A stretch of DNA of 10,108 nt from an uncultured Collinsella sp. GTDB taxonomy: Bacteria; Actinomycetota; Coriobacteriia; Coriobacteriales; Coriobacteriaceae. The stretch lies in NCBI GenBank assembly GCA_902475475.1, contig CABRZY010000053.1, forward strand, positions 1 to 10,108, given 5' to 3'. The notes under the pieces were generated by a model. That model saw nothing but the letters and a program-made list of their open reading frames with translations. It was not told the origin of the DNA and searched no databases. Of this stretch, positions 1 to 6,630 are shown one piece after another (position 1 is the stretch's first letter; each line of letters opens with the position of its first letter). The translations under genes were made by a program, and so were the position numbers.

Positions 1-774
1 GAGCAGCCGTGGGTCGAGGCGTGGAACTCCAATATGTTCCTCCGCCTGTTCTTGAACCCGGTCATTTTGGTCCAGAGCCTGCCGATCGTCTTTAAGGGCT
101 TCCTTATGTCGCTCTCGATCGTGCTCGTGGCATTTCCGTTGGCTATTCCCTTTGGCTTTGCGCTGTCGCTCATGCGCATCTCCAAGTCGCGCATCCTGCG
201 CTGCCTTGCCGGCATCTACGTGAATATCATCCGCGGCACGCCGGCGTTCCTGCAGATCTACATTGCGTTCTTTGGCTTGCCGCTCGCCGGCGTCAAGGTG
301 GACGACTACGTCTTGGGCGTTATCGTCATGGCCATGAACTCGTCTGCGTACCTGTGCGAGATCTTCCGTGCCGGTATTCAGTCGATCCCCAAGGGCCAAA
401 ACGAGGCTGCTCGCTCGCTGGGCATGAATGCCTTCCAGACGCTGCTCTACGTTATGATTCCGCAGACGTTCCGCAATGTCCTGCCTACGCTGACCAGCGA
501 GTTTATCCTGCTCTACAAGGATACGTCGCTGCTCGCCGCCGTTGGCGTGGTCGAGATCGTCATGAATGCCCGCACCATCGTGGCAACGACGGGCTCCATT
601 ACGCCGTATGTGGTTGCCGCCCTGTTCTATCTGGTCATTACCCTGCCGCTTGCGCGCTTGGTGAGCGGTCTTGAGGCGAGGCTTCTGGGGACGGCCGAAA
701 CCAAAAAGAAGCGTCCCACCAAGAGTGCCGGACAGGTTGTCGCGACGCCCGCCGATCACATCGCCGGTCTGTAA
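1..774 (+). CDS. Polar amino-acid ABC transporter permease (5' end probably cut by the window)
   Basis: Membrane subunit of a PAAT/HAAT-type amino-acid importer, which forms the channel energised by the downstream ATPase. Numbering from the ATG at 34 (246 aa), hydrophobic segments lie at about 18-48, 72-85, 93-110, 164-178 and 191-210. The EAA coupling loop is at about 121-144 (GQNEAARSLG followed by a helix ending IPQ). The family signature RGTP at 67-70 is also present. The ATG at 34 has no convincing Shine-Dalgarno sequence, and the frame is open back to base 1 with protein-like residues (EQPWVEAWNSN). The true start is therefore probably outside the window, and I give the CDS as partial from base 1. 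The stop codon TAA overlaps the ribosome binding site of the ATPase gene, so the two are co-transcribed. The substrate cannot be read from the sequence; the binding protein is not in view. Confidence 0.9.
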   Translation, partial: EQPWVEAWNSNMFLRLFLNPVILVQSLPIVFKGFLMSLSIVLVAFPLAIPFGFALSLMRISKSRILRCLAGIYVNIIRGTPAFLQIYIAFFGLPLAGVKVDDYVLGVIVMAMNSSAYLCEIFRAGIQSIPKGQNEAARSLGMNAFQTLLYVMIPQTFRNVLPTLTSEFILLYKDTSLLAAVGVVEIVMNARTIVATTGSITPYVVAALFYLVITLPLARLVSGLEARLLGTAETKKKRPTKSAGQVVATPADHIAGL

Positions 775-786
775 GGAGGTCCTATC

Positions 787-1539
<753 letters not shown>

Positions 1540-1564
1540 CCGCTTTATATGACTGACATAGCAG

Positions 1565-1600
1565 AAAACGGGAGCCGGATGTGATCCGGCTCCCGTTTTT
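1565..1600. terminator. Intrinsic terminator, probably bidirectional
   Basis: A perfect 16-bp inverted repeat: AAAACGGGAGCCGGAT at 1565-1580 pairs with 1584-1599 around a GTG loop. On plus it ends in five T (1596-1600); on minus it ends in four T (complement of 1565-1568). It sits between the stop of the ABC ATPase gene (1539) and the stop of the convergent flavodoxin gene (1657), so it can end both operons. Confidence 0.93.
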
Positions 1601-1656
1601 GTTGGGACGCGAATGTGTTTTGTTGCAATGCGCGTTGCGGGCGGAGCTCATTGCCG

Positions 1657-2076
1657 CTAGGCGAGCTCGGCTCCAAGGGCGCGGCAGGCCGCTTCGCTCT
1701 CATCATCGGGGGCGTCGTAGCAGATGACGGAATCGACGACGTTGACGCCCTCCTCGTCGGCGTCCGCCTTCCAGTTGTCCATCCATTCGCCCTCGGCCCA
1801 CGAATAAGAGCCAAAGAGGACGACCTTCTTGTCGCCGAGGGTCTCCTTGACCTCATCCCACATGGGCTGGAACTCATCATATTCAAGCTCCTCGGAACCC
1901 ATGGCGGGGCAGCCGAAGGCGATAGCGTCATAGCCAGCGGCCTTGTCTGCGGAGAAGTCGGCGCAGGAGATGACCTCTGCCTCGGCGCCGGCATCGGTTG
2001 CACCTTCGGCAACGAGGTTTGCCATGGCCTCGGTGTTGCCCGTGCCGCTCCAGTAGACGACGGCGATCTTGCTCAT
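1657..2076 (-). CDS. Short-chain flavodoxin
   Basis: A 139-aa FMN-binding electron carrier, soluble in the cytoplasm. The N-terminal beta strand leads into the FMN-phosphate loop WSGTGNT (residues 9-15). The two isoalloxazine-flanking loops are recognisable: CPAMGSEELE at 56-65, and GSYSWAEGEW at 89-98 with an aromatic residue in the usual stacking position. The C-terminal stretch CYDAPDDESEAACRALG is typical of clostridial and coriobacterial flavodoxins. Length fits short-chain flavodoxins, which lack the long-chain insertion. GAAAGGA at 2083-2089 (plus coordinates), 6 nt upstream of the ATG, supports the start. It lies 46 nt downstream of the DUF3793 gene on the same strand and is probably co-transcribed. 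The physiological partner is not evident; flavodoxins often replace ferredoxin under iron limitation. Confidence 0.95.
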   Translation of the reverse strand: MSKIAVVYWSGTGNTEAMANLVAEGATDAGAEAEVISCADFSADKAAGYDAIAFGCPAMGSEELEYDEFQPMWDEVKETLGDKKVVLFGSYSWAEGEWMDNWKADADEEGVNVVDSVICYDAPDDESEAACRALGAELA

Positions 2077-2094
2077 GTTGAGTCCTTTCAGTTG

Positions 2095-2110
2095 TGCGGC
2101 AGGTTGCCGC
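2095..2110 (-). other. Small intercistronic hairpin between DUF3793 and flavodoxin genes
   Basis: GCGGCA at 2096-2101 pairs perfectly with TGCCGC at 2105-2110 around a 3-nt loop. It lies in the 46-nt gap between the two minus-strand genes, just upstream of the flavodoxin ribosome binding site. There is no T tract on the minus strand, so it is not an intrinsic terminator. It could affect mRNA stability or processing, but function is not shown. Confidence 0.3.
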
Positions 2111-2122
2111 GGCTTCTATGTT

Positions 2123-2827
2123 CTATCGGGTTGCCTGGGCAAGTTGCGCCAAGCTGCTGCCCTGCTGATAGACAAAGGTGAGGTATTGAGTGCAAGCGCG
2201 GTAGGCGTCAAACATCGCAAGCGCTTGCTCGACATTCGTGTAGACCTTCCAAGCTCCAAAGACCTTGTAGTTCTCGCCGCGCTGGACGATAAACTCGCGC
2301 ACATCGTCGTAGGGATATCCGAGGAAGTAGCCTATTTCGTGCGGAAACTCGCAGGTGCAGTCGTTGCTGCAGCTAGCTTGCTGGGGTAGTGCGCATCGAG
2401 TCTGGCTACAGGCGCATTCCGCGACGTTATTACTCGCGAGCGTGATGCGTGATGCCAAATGCACAAGGCATGTCGAAAGGTCTCTCGTGTCGTAGCCTTC
2501 CGAGGCGAGCGCCGTTTTGGCGCGAGGGTCCGCGAAATAGGTGGTGAGGCTTTTGGCTCGGTACACGTACACGAGCGCTCCGCAGGGCCGCCAGACCAAA
2601 ACACTCAGGTGGATGCCAAGCGGGTCAAGCTCGCGGTTGCACTGGGCGATAACGTTGAGCAGGCGTGCTCGGCGTTCTGCGATGGTTTCTGTTGCGGTCG
2701 AGCCGTCCCCGTGGGCGTAGGTGCCTGGATAGGTAAAGAGCGATGCCGGCTTGATGCCCGCGAGCGTGGGGGAGCAGTTGCGCACGACTGCTGCCTGAAA
2801 CGTTGGGATGTCTATGGCTCGAGTCAC
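2123..2827 (-). CDS. DUF3793 family protein with a cysteine-rich insert
   Basis: A 234-aa protein of unknown function. I recognise DUF3793 from two blocks: NCSPTLAGIKPASLF (17-31), and FPHEIGYFLGYPYDDV (161-176) followed by FI and later GAWKVY. No signal peptide or membrane segment is visible. Immediately before the second block, residues 138-159 hold six cysteines (C138, C140, C145, C153, C157, C159), suggesting a metal or Fe-S site or a redox-active cluster; this is inference. The start is a GTG (2825-2827) with TAAGGAG at 2832-2838, 4 nt upstream. A good sigma70-type promoter precedes it. The flavodoxin gene follows 46 nt downstream on the same strand, hinting at a redox role. From memory such genes often occur with flavodoxins in Clostridia and coriobacteria; I could not check this. 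Confidence 0.85.
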   Translation of the reverse strand: MTRAIDIPTFQAAVVRNCSPTLAGIKPASLFTYPGTYAHGDGSTATETIAERRARLLNVIAQCNRELDPLGIHLSVLVWRPCGALVYVYRAKSLTTYFADPRAKTALASEGYDTRDLSTCLVHLASRITLASNNVAECACSQTRCALPQQASCSNDCTCEFPHEIGYFLGYPYDDVREFIVQRGENYKVFGAWKVYTNVEQALAMFDAYRACTQYLTFVYQQGSSLAQLAQATR

Positions 2828-2865
2828 GTCGCTCCTTACGGATCTAAACTGTTAGCCTAGGAAAA

Positions 2866-2893
2866 CTTATACACGAAAGTAAGCCATGGTCAA
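2866..2893 (-). promoter_or_regulatory. Sigma70-type promoter for the DUF3793-flavodoxin operon
   Basis: Read on minus: -35 TTGACC (complement of 2888-2893), a 16-nt spacer, and -10 TATAAG (complement of 2866-2871). It lies about 40 nt upstream of the GTG start of the DUF3793 gene, within the A/T-rich divergent intergenic region. Confidence 0.7.
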
Positions 2894-2919
2894 CAAAAAA
2901 GTTTGAAGAGGAAAACTAA

Positions 2920-2951
2920 TTGACCGAACGGACATGATTTTGGGTTAAGAT
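2920..2951 (+). promoter_or_regulatory. Candidate promoter for the HMA-protein gene
   Basis: TTGACC at 2920-2925 is a good -35. The best downstream -10 is TAAGAT at 2946-2951 (4 of 6 matches), giving a long 20-nt spacer. Such long spacing is typical of promoters that need an activator, but I see no MerR-type dyad in the spacer. The palindrome at 2955-2973 follows directly and would cover the transcription start. Confidence 0.5.
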
Positions 2952-2954
2952 GAG

Positions 2955-2973
2955 GACACCCCATGGGGGTATC
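2955..2973. promoter_or_regulatory. CsoR-like operator (putative copper-responsive palindrome)
   Basis: The site GACACCCCATGGGGGTATC has a perfect 10-bp palindromic core, CCCCATGGGG (2959-2968), with mostly symmetrical flanks. C-run/G-run dyads bordered by TA-rich flanks are characteristic of CsoR operators. It lies directly downstream of the candidate -10 and 27 nt upstream of an HMA-domain gene, a typical target of copper repressors. The regulator itself is not in the window. Assignment to CsoR rather than another metal repressor is inference. Confidence 0.5.
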
Positions 2974-3000
2974 TAGATAGTGCTACTGAAAGGGGAACGC

Positions 3001-3384
3001 ATGAGTGACTTGCTCAACCCTGCGAATCTCATCGTGCTGACCGTCATTGCCGTCGGCATGTTTTTTGGACTGCGTCGCATTGCCGCTTCGACACACGGGA
3101 AGAGTTGCTGCAGCGATGGTGCGAGCGGCAAGAAGGCCAAAAAGGTTGTTGTGGTGGATACCGATGCATCGCACTATCCCTATAGCGATGAGCTGCTCAT
3201 CGGCGGCATGAGCTGTGACGGCTGCGCTCAGAACGTGGCCAATGCCCTCAATGCGCTGGACGGCGTGTGGGCAACGGTGACGTATGCGGACCACACGGCA
3301 CGCGTACGCTCGAAGCGCCCGGTTGATCGCGACACACTCGAGACGGCGGTGAGGGGTGCGGGCTATTACGTTATGAAAATGTAG
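3001..3384 (+). CDS. Membrane-anchored heavy-metal-associated (HMA) domain protein
   Basis: A 127-aa protein with one N-terminal membrane segment (about 8-25), then a basic and cysteine-containing linker (CC at 36-37, lysine-rich 44-48), then a CopZ/P-type-ATPase-like HMA domain (about 63-125). The metal-binding motif GMSCDGC is complete (C72, C75). The late GAGYYV block is the conserved end of the fold. It probably binds Cu(I) or a similar soft metal at the inner membrane face and passes it to a transporter, but no transporter gene is nearby. The N-terminal part resembles the FeoB-associated Cys-rich membrane proteins. The ATG at 3001 is chosen because AAAGGGGA (2989-2996) lies just before it; an in-frame GTG at 2980 would swallow that ribosome binding site. 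Control is probably by the CsoR-like palindrome upstream. Confidence 0.85.
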   Translation: MSDLLNPANLIVLTVIAVGMFFGLRRIAASTHGKSCCSDGASGKKAKKVVVVDTDASHYPYSDELLIGGMSCDGCAQNVANALNALDGVWATVTYADHTARVRSKRPVDRDTLETAVRGAGYYVMKM

Positions 3385-3550
3385 GCGTTGCCCTCTCCGG
3401 TGGGTACCAGCCTCCTGCCCATTGTGACTATCGGCATCCAAAAATTTGCGCAAAAATAACCTTTAGATGCGGCAAAAGTGGAGTTTGGTGACGGTTTGCG
3501 CGGAATTCGCTACCAATCGAGCATCTATGAACCCGTCCAAAAAATTACAG

Positions 3551-3565
3551 GTGTATTTTATACAC
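3551..3565. promoter_or_regulatory. A/T-rich inverted repeat upstream of the surface-protein gene
   Basis: The 271-nt gap 3385-3655 holds no gene that I can support, no clear terminator for the HMA gene and no consensus promoter. Its clearest structure is this perfect inverted repeat: GTGTAT (3551-3556), spacer TTT, ATACAC (3560-3565), about 90 nt before the start of the surface-protein gene. It could be an operator or overlap a promoter -10 (TATACA at 3559-3564), but no good -35 is found at 16-18 nt. Other weak elements are TTGCAA at 3586 and TGCTAAAAC at 3616. Confidence 0.3.
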
Positions 3566-3655
3566 TGATTATTGCTGTGCTCAGATTGCAATTAACCGTG
3601 GACAGAAATGAAGAATGCTAAAACTGGGCTTTAGGACAGGGGAGGCTATAACCTT

Positions 3656-6208
3656 ATGAGACGAGTGGGAACACTTGGCTTGGTGGCAGCGCTTGCCGCT
3701 ATCTTGGTATCGCCGCTGCCGGCGCACGCCGAAGACGCATCGGGTGCCGTTACCTACAATGCGGGAAATGGGTATTCCTTTGAGAAGCTCTCGCATCCTA
3801 CGGTAGGAACGTCGCAGCCGGATGGCATCGTCGACTACCAGGGTAACGGTGCCGTTGCCGTTCCGGGCGCCGATGGTAATACGGCCAACAACGAAGGCGA
3901 TCGCGGCCAGAGCTACACTTGGGCGGCTGCGAGCTATGGTGACTGGCTTTATGTGGGCACCTGCTATGCGGCGATGGGCAACACGCTGACGCTCATGAAC
4001 AGCACGCTGGGCGATTCCTTTGATGTCGAAACCATGCGCCTGACGCTGGAGGCCATGTTTAACGGTACCTTCTTCTATGGACAGCAGAAGGAGGATGGCA
4101 CGGCCGACAAGGACAGCGGCGGCATCTTGGTCAAGATCAATACCAAGACCGGTGAGACCAAGCTGCTACTCTCTGAATCGCTCAACGGCGTCGCTCCTTT
4201 GTTCCGCAATGCCGTGAGCTATAAGGGTAAGCTCTATTTCTGCGGCAGCGTCAGGACCAATGACGGCAAAGGCGGCCTGCCTGCTGTATACGAGATCGAT
4301 CCTAAGACGGATGAGTACAAAGTTGTCTATCAGGGCCTTTCGAGCATGCAGGATTACGGTGCTGCCTACAAGCAGGGCATTTCTACCGGTATCCGCGGCA
4401 TGTGCGTCCATGATGGCCAGCTCGTCATCAGTAATGTGGGTAAAGACGCGAACGGTAATTTTGTGTCGACAATCCTGACGTCGTCTGACCCCTCGAAGGG
4501 CCAGGACAGCTTCACCGAGATTGCCAACTCGGAGACGCTGTTTGGCTATCCGGCGATTCGCTATCAGGACAGCATCTACGGCGGCGCCATTTGGGATATG
4601 GTCTCGTACAATGGCCATCTCTATGCGACCATCTGCACCGGTACGCCCGAGAACGCTCCCGATGATAATTCCATGCAGTCGTTTGCCATGGTCCGTGGCG
4701 ACAAGAATGCCGACGGCAGCTATTCGTGGACTCCCATTGTCGGCGATCAGAAGACGGACGGTGCAAAGTACTGCTTTGGCATCGATCCTGCCCGTACCCG
4801 TTCTGGCGCTGCCAACCTCATCGTCTACAACGACTACCTCTATATCGGTGAATACAACGACGAGGAGATTGCCCTCGAGCGCATCCTGTTCAACAAATCC
4901 AACACCGAAGAGGGCGGCAAGAGCAGCATGGGTGGCGTTGACTGCTCGTTTGTGAATGCCAATCTTGAGCAGTCGGTTAACATCTATCGCATGGACAAGG
5001 ACGAGAACATGGAGCTCGTCGTTGGCGATCGCACCGACATGTTCCCCGAGGGCGGTATTTCCGGCCTGACTTCGGGCTTTGGCCGAAACGAGAACCAGTA
5101 CATTTGGCGCATGCAGAAGTTCGACGGCAAGCTGTATATCGGTACCTTTGATACCGCGAGCCTGCTTGAGCCGATCGGCCAGTTCTCCAATGGCGACATT
5201 ATCGATATGACGCCCGAGGAGTGGGACTCTCAGGTTCAGCGCCTTAGGGACCTGCTCAATCACCTGCTCGACAAGAAATCGCCTGACGACCCCATCGTTC
5301 CCGTGAACACGCTTGCGGACGATGATTCAAACGAGGCCGTCGAGGTCGATGATTCGAACGAAGCTGCTGAGGTTGATGATTCAAACAAGGCCGTCGATGT
5401 CGATGACGAGAAGACCGAGGTTGCTAAGGGCTTTGGCGATCTGAGCGATGCGCTGGAGGATGCCGCGGGCGGTCTTTGCGATCAGGCCGCGACGATGTCC
5501 CAGGACTTTGAGGACGACGCCGCTTATGTCCAGAAGATCGATGGCGAGATCGCGTACTTCAAGTCCTTTGCCGACCAGTATCAGGACATGCTCGATAGCT
5601 ATGAGAGCCTTAAGCAGCAGTACGAGGATGCCTATGGCACCGAGCTGCCGAGCGATATTCAGGATGCGCTCGATAAGCTGCTGAGCGAGGAGAACCTCAA
5701 GAAGTTGCAGAGTGTCCTTACGTGCATGTGTTACCTGCGCGATGCCGAGCGCGGCTTTGATATGTATGTGACCGAGGACGGCGTGAACTTTACGACGCTG
5801 ACGACCAATGGCTTTAACGATCCGTATAACCATGGTCTGCGCACCTTTGCGGTGACCAACCAGGGTCTGTGCCTTGGTACCGCCAACCCGTTCTATGGTT
5901 GCCAGGTCTGGATCCAGCGCAAGGAGAATTCGGAGAATCCGGTTGATCCCGGTACTCCGGATCCGACGGAACCCACCGATCCTTCGCAGCCGGGTGGCGG
6001 CGATCAGCCTGGCGGCAGCCAGACGGGTGGCAACGACCAGTCGAGCAGCACCACGACCACCGTCACGACGACCGCTAAGAAGACTCCGAAGGACGGCTCG
6101 CTGCCTCGCGCTGGCGACTCGACCCTCACGCTGGTCTTGGGATTGCTGGTTGCAGCTGCCGCAGTGCTTGGCATTGCTCTCGTCTTGCGCAAGCGTTCTC
6201 GTCGCTAG
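3656..6208 (+). CDS. LPxTG-type cell-wall-anchored surface protein with propeller-like repeats
   Basis: An 850-aa exported protein. A signal peptide (RR, hydrophobic 7-19) ends in AHA at 23-25. Recurrent strand motifs of the form G-x-LY-(I/V/F)-G lie near 94-102, 191-199, 253-260, 320-326, 393-401, 491-499 and 736-744. These suggest a seven-bladed beta-propeller-like fold (inference). Between the last two motifs is an insert: three tandem 9-residue acidic repeats (556-582) and a helical, coiled-coil-prone segment (about 595-705). A Pro/Gly/Thr-rich wall spanner (about 760-812) leads to the sorting signal LPRAG (816-820), a membrane helix (about 824-843) and a basic tail RKRSRR. LPRAG has Ala for Thr; LPxAG signals are known in S. 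aureus SasD and SasF. GGGGAGG at 3639-3645 supports the ATG. The ligand or substrate is unknown. The gene converges on the yolD-like gene. Confidence 0.88.
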   Translation: MRRVGTLGLVAALAAILVSPLPAHAEDASGAVTYNAGNGYSFEKLSHPTVGTSQPDGIVDYQGNGAVAVPGADGNTANNEGDRGQSYTWAAASYGDWLYVGTCYAAMGNTLTLMNSTLGDSFDVETMRLTLEAMFNGTFFYGQQKEDGTADKDSGGILVKINTKTGETKLLLSESLNGVAPLFRNAVSYKGKLYFCGSVRTNDGKGGLPAVYEIDPKTDEYKVVYQGLSSMQDYGAAYKQGISTGIRGMCVHDGQLVISNVGKDANGNFVSTILTSSDPSKGQDSFTEIANSETLFGYPAIRYQDSIYGGAIWDMVSYNGHLYATICTGTPENAPDDNSMQSFAMVRGDKNADGSYSWTPIVGDQKTDGAKYCFGIDPARTRSGAANLIVYNDYLYIGEYNDEEIALERILFNKSNTEEGGKSSMGGVDCSFVNANLEQSVNIYRMDKDENMELVVGDRTDMFPEGGISGLTSGFGRNENQYIWRMQKFDGKLYIGTFDTASLLEPIGQFSNGDIIDMTPEEWDSQVQRLRDLLNHLLDKKSPDDPIVPVNTLADDDSNEAVEVDDSNEAAEVDDSNKAVDVDDEKTEVAKGFGDLSDALEDAAGGLCDQAATMSQDFEDDAAYVQKIDGEIAYFKSFADQYQDMLDSYESLKQQYEDAYGTELPSDIQDALDKLLSEENLKKLQSVLTCMCYLRDAERGFDMYVTEDGVNFTTLTTNGFNDPYNHGLRTFAVTNQGLCLGTANPFYGCQVWIQRKENSENPVDPGTPDPTEPTDPSQPGGGDQPGGSQTGGNDQSSSTTTTVTTTAKKTPKDGSLPRAGDSTLTLVLGLLVAAAAVLGIALVLRKRSRR
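5321..5401 (+). repeat. Three tandem 27-nt repeats coding for DDSNEAVEV-type units
   Basis: Units at 5321-5347, 5348-5374 and 5375-5401 encode DDSNEAVEV, DDSNEAAEV and DDSNKAVDV; a fourth decayed copy begins at 5402 (DDEKTEV). The copies differ mainly by third-position changes plus a few substitutions. The repeat keeps frame and adds strongly acidic sequence to the surface protein. Confidence 0.92.
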
Positions 6209-6630
6209 GCTCGTCCGCGTAGCTCAATGTCCTGGATATCGTCGAAGTTGATGGCGATATCCCTGAGTTTGAGCAGCTTGAATGCGGGTAACGCTTCGTC
6301 GAGAATGCCCGTGCGGCTACGATAGCCGTACGTATCGTAATAGGTGACGCGCACCAAGTCGCCGCGTTTGAGGCCCTCGAGCTTTTGCGAAAGCTCGAGG
6401 GCTTTTTCTTCCGTGAGCTCACGTTTTTGCTCGACGGTGATTTCCTGCTTGCGCACGAGTTCGTAGTATCCCGTGAGGGCGGCAAAGGGCATAAACTGCG
6501 CGGCCCGGCCGGCACGGACGGCGCCGTTAGCGGTGAGCTTGGGGTCGGCGGAGCGACGTCTTCCCTCGGGGTCCGCTAGGCGCTCGAAGGCGGTCGGCGG
6601 GCGCACGGGCTGTTGTTTGGGTTTAGGCAC
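6205..6630 (-). CDS. YolD-like family protein, partner of the Y-family polymerase
   Basis: A 141-aa protein recognised by the YolD-type block GRAAQFMPFAAL near residues 41-51 (family form: RA-x-QF-x-PF-x-AL), followed by a charged helix (about 62-88) and a small beta domain with VTYYDTYGY. YolD proteins are encoded next to UvrX-type polymerases in many Firmicutes and have been proposed to act as accessory factors in place of UmuD; that role is not shown here. I choose the GTG at 6628-6630 because GGAGG ends 5 nt upstream. A TTG at 6642 would use that ribosome binding site as coding sequence. With this start the gene overlaps the polymerase gene by 8 nt, implying translational coupling. Its stop shares CTAG (6205-6208) with the stop of the convergent surface-protein gene. 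No terminator for this operon was seen downstream on minus. Confidence 0.82.
   Translation of the reverse strand: MPKPKQQPVRPPTAFERLADPEGRRRSADPKLTANGAVRAGRAAQFMPFAALTGYYELVRKQEITVEQKRELTEEKALELSQKLEGLKRGDLVRVTYYDTYGYRSRTGILDEALPAFKLLKLRDIAINFDDIQDIELRGRA
6373..6407 (+). terminator. Intrinsic terminator for the surface-protein transcript, inside the yolD-like gene
   Basis: A perfect 13-bp stem, GCCCTCGAGCTTT at 6373-6385, pairs with 6390-6402 around the loop TGCG, followed by five T (6403-6407). It lies 164 nt past the stop of the surface-protein gene. On minus the hairpin is followed by CTCAAACG with no T tract, so the yolD-like gene should not be terminated by it. The same 30 nt code exactly for residues 77-86 (ALELSQKLEG) of the YolD-like protein. 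Confidence 0.85.

Noticed and set aside
1615..2181. A 188-codon open frame on plus, opposite the flavodoxin gene
   Set aside because: It spans the flavodoxin gene and the intercistronic gap in antisense, with no ribosome binding site and no domain, whereas the flavodoxin is unambiguous.
2980..3000. An upstream GTG start for the HMA protein
   Set aside because: It would place the AAAGGGGA ribosome binding site inside the coding region and has no such site of its own.
3445..3454. The palindrome TTTGCGCAAA after the HMA gene, considered as terminator or operator
   Set aside because: A 10-bp self-complementary word with no loop and no proper T tract; it cannot form a stable terminator, and no second copy or linked promoter was seen.
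4166..5263. A 365-codon open frame on minus, inside the surface-protein gene
   Set aside because: The plus-strand gene has a signal peptide, sorting signal and consistent domain logic over its whole length; the antisense frame has none of these.
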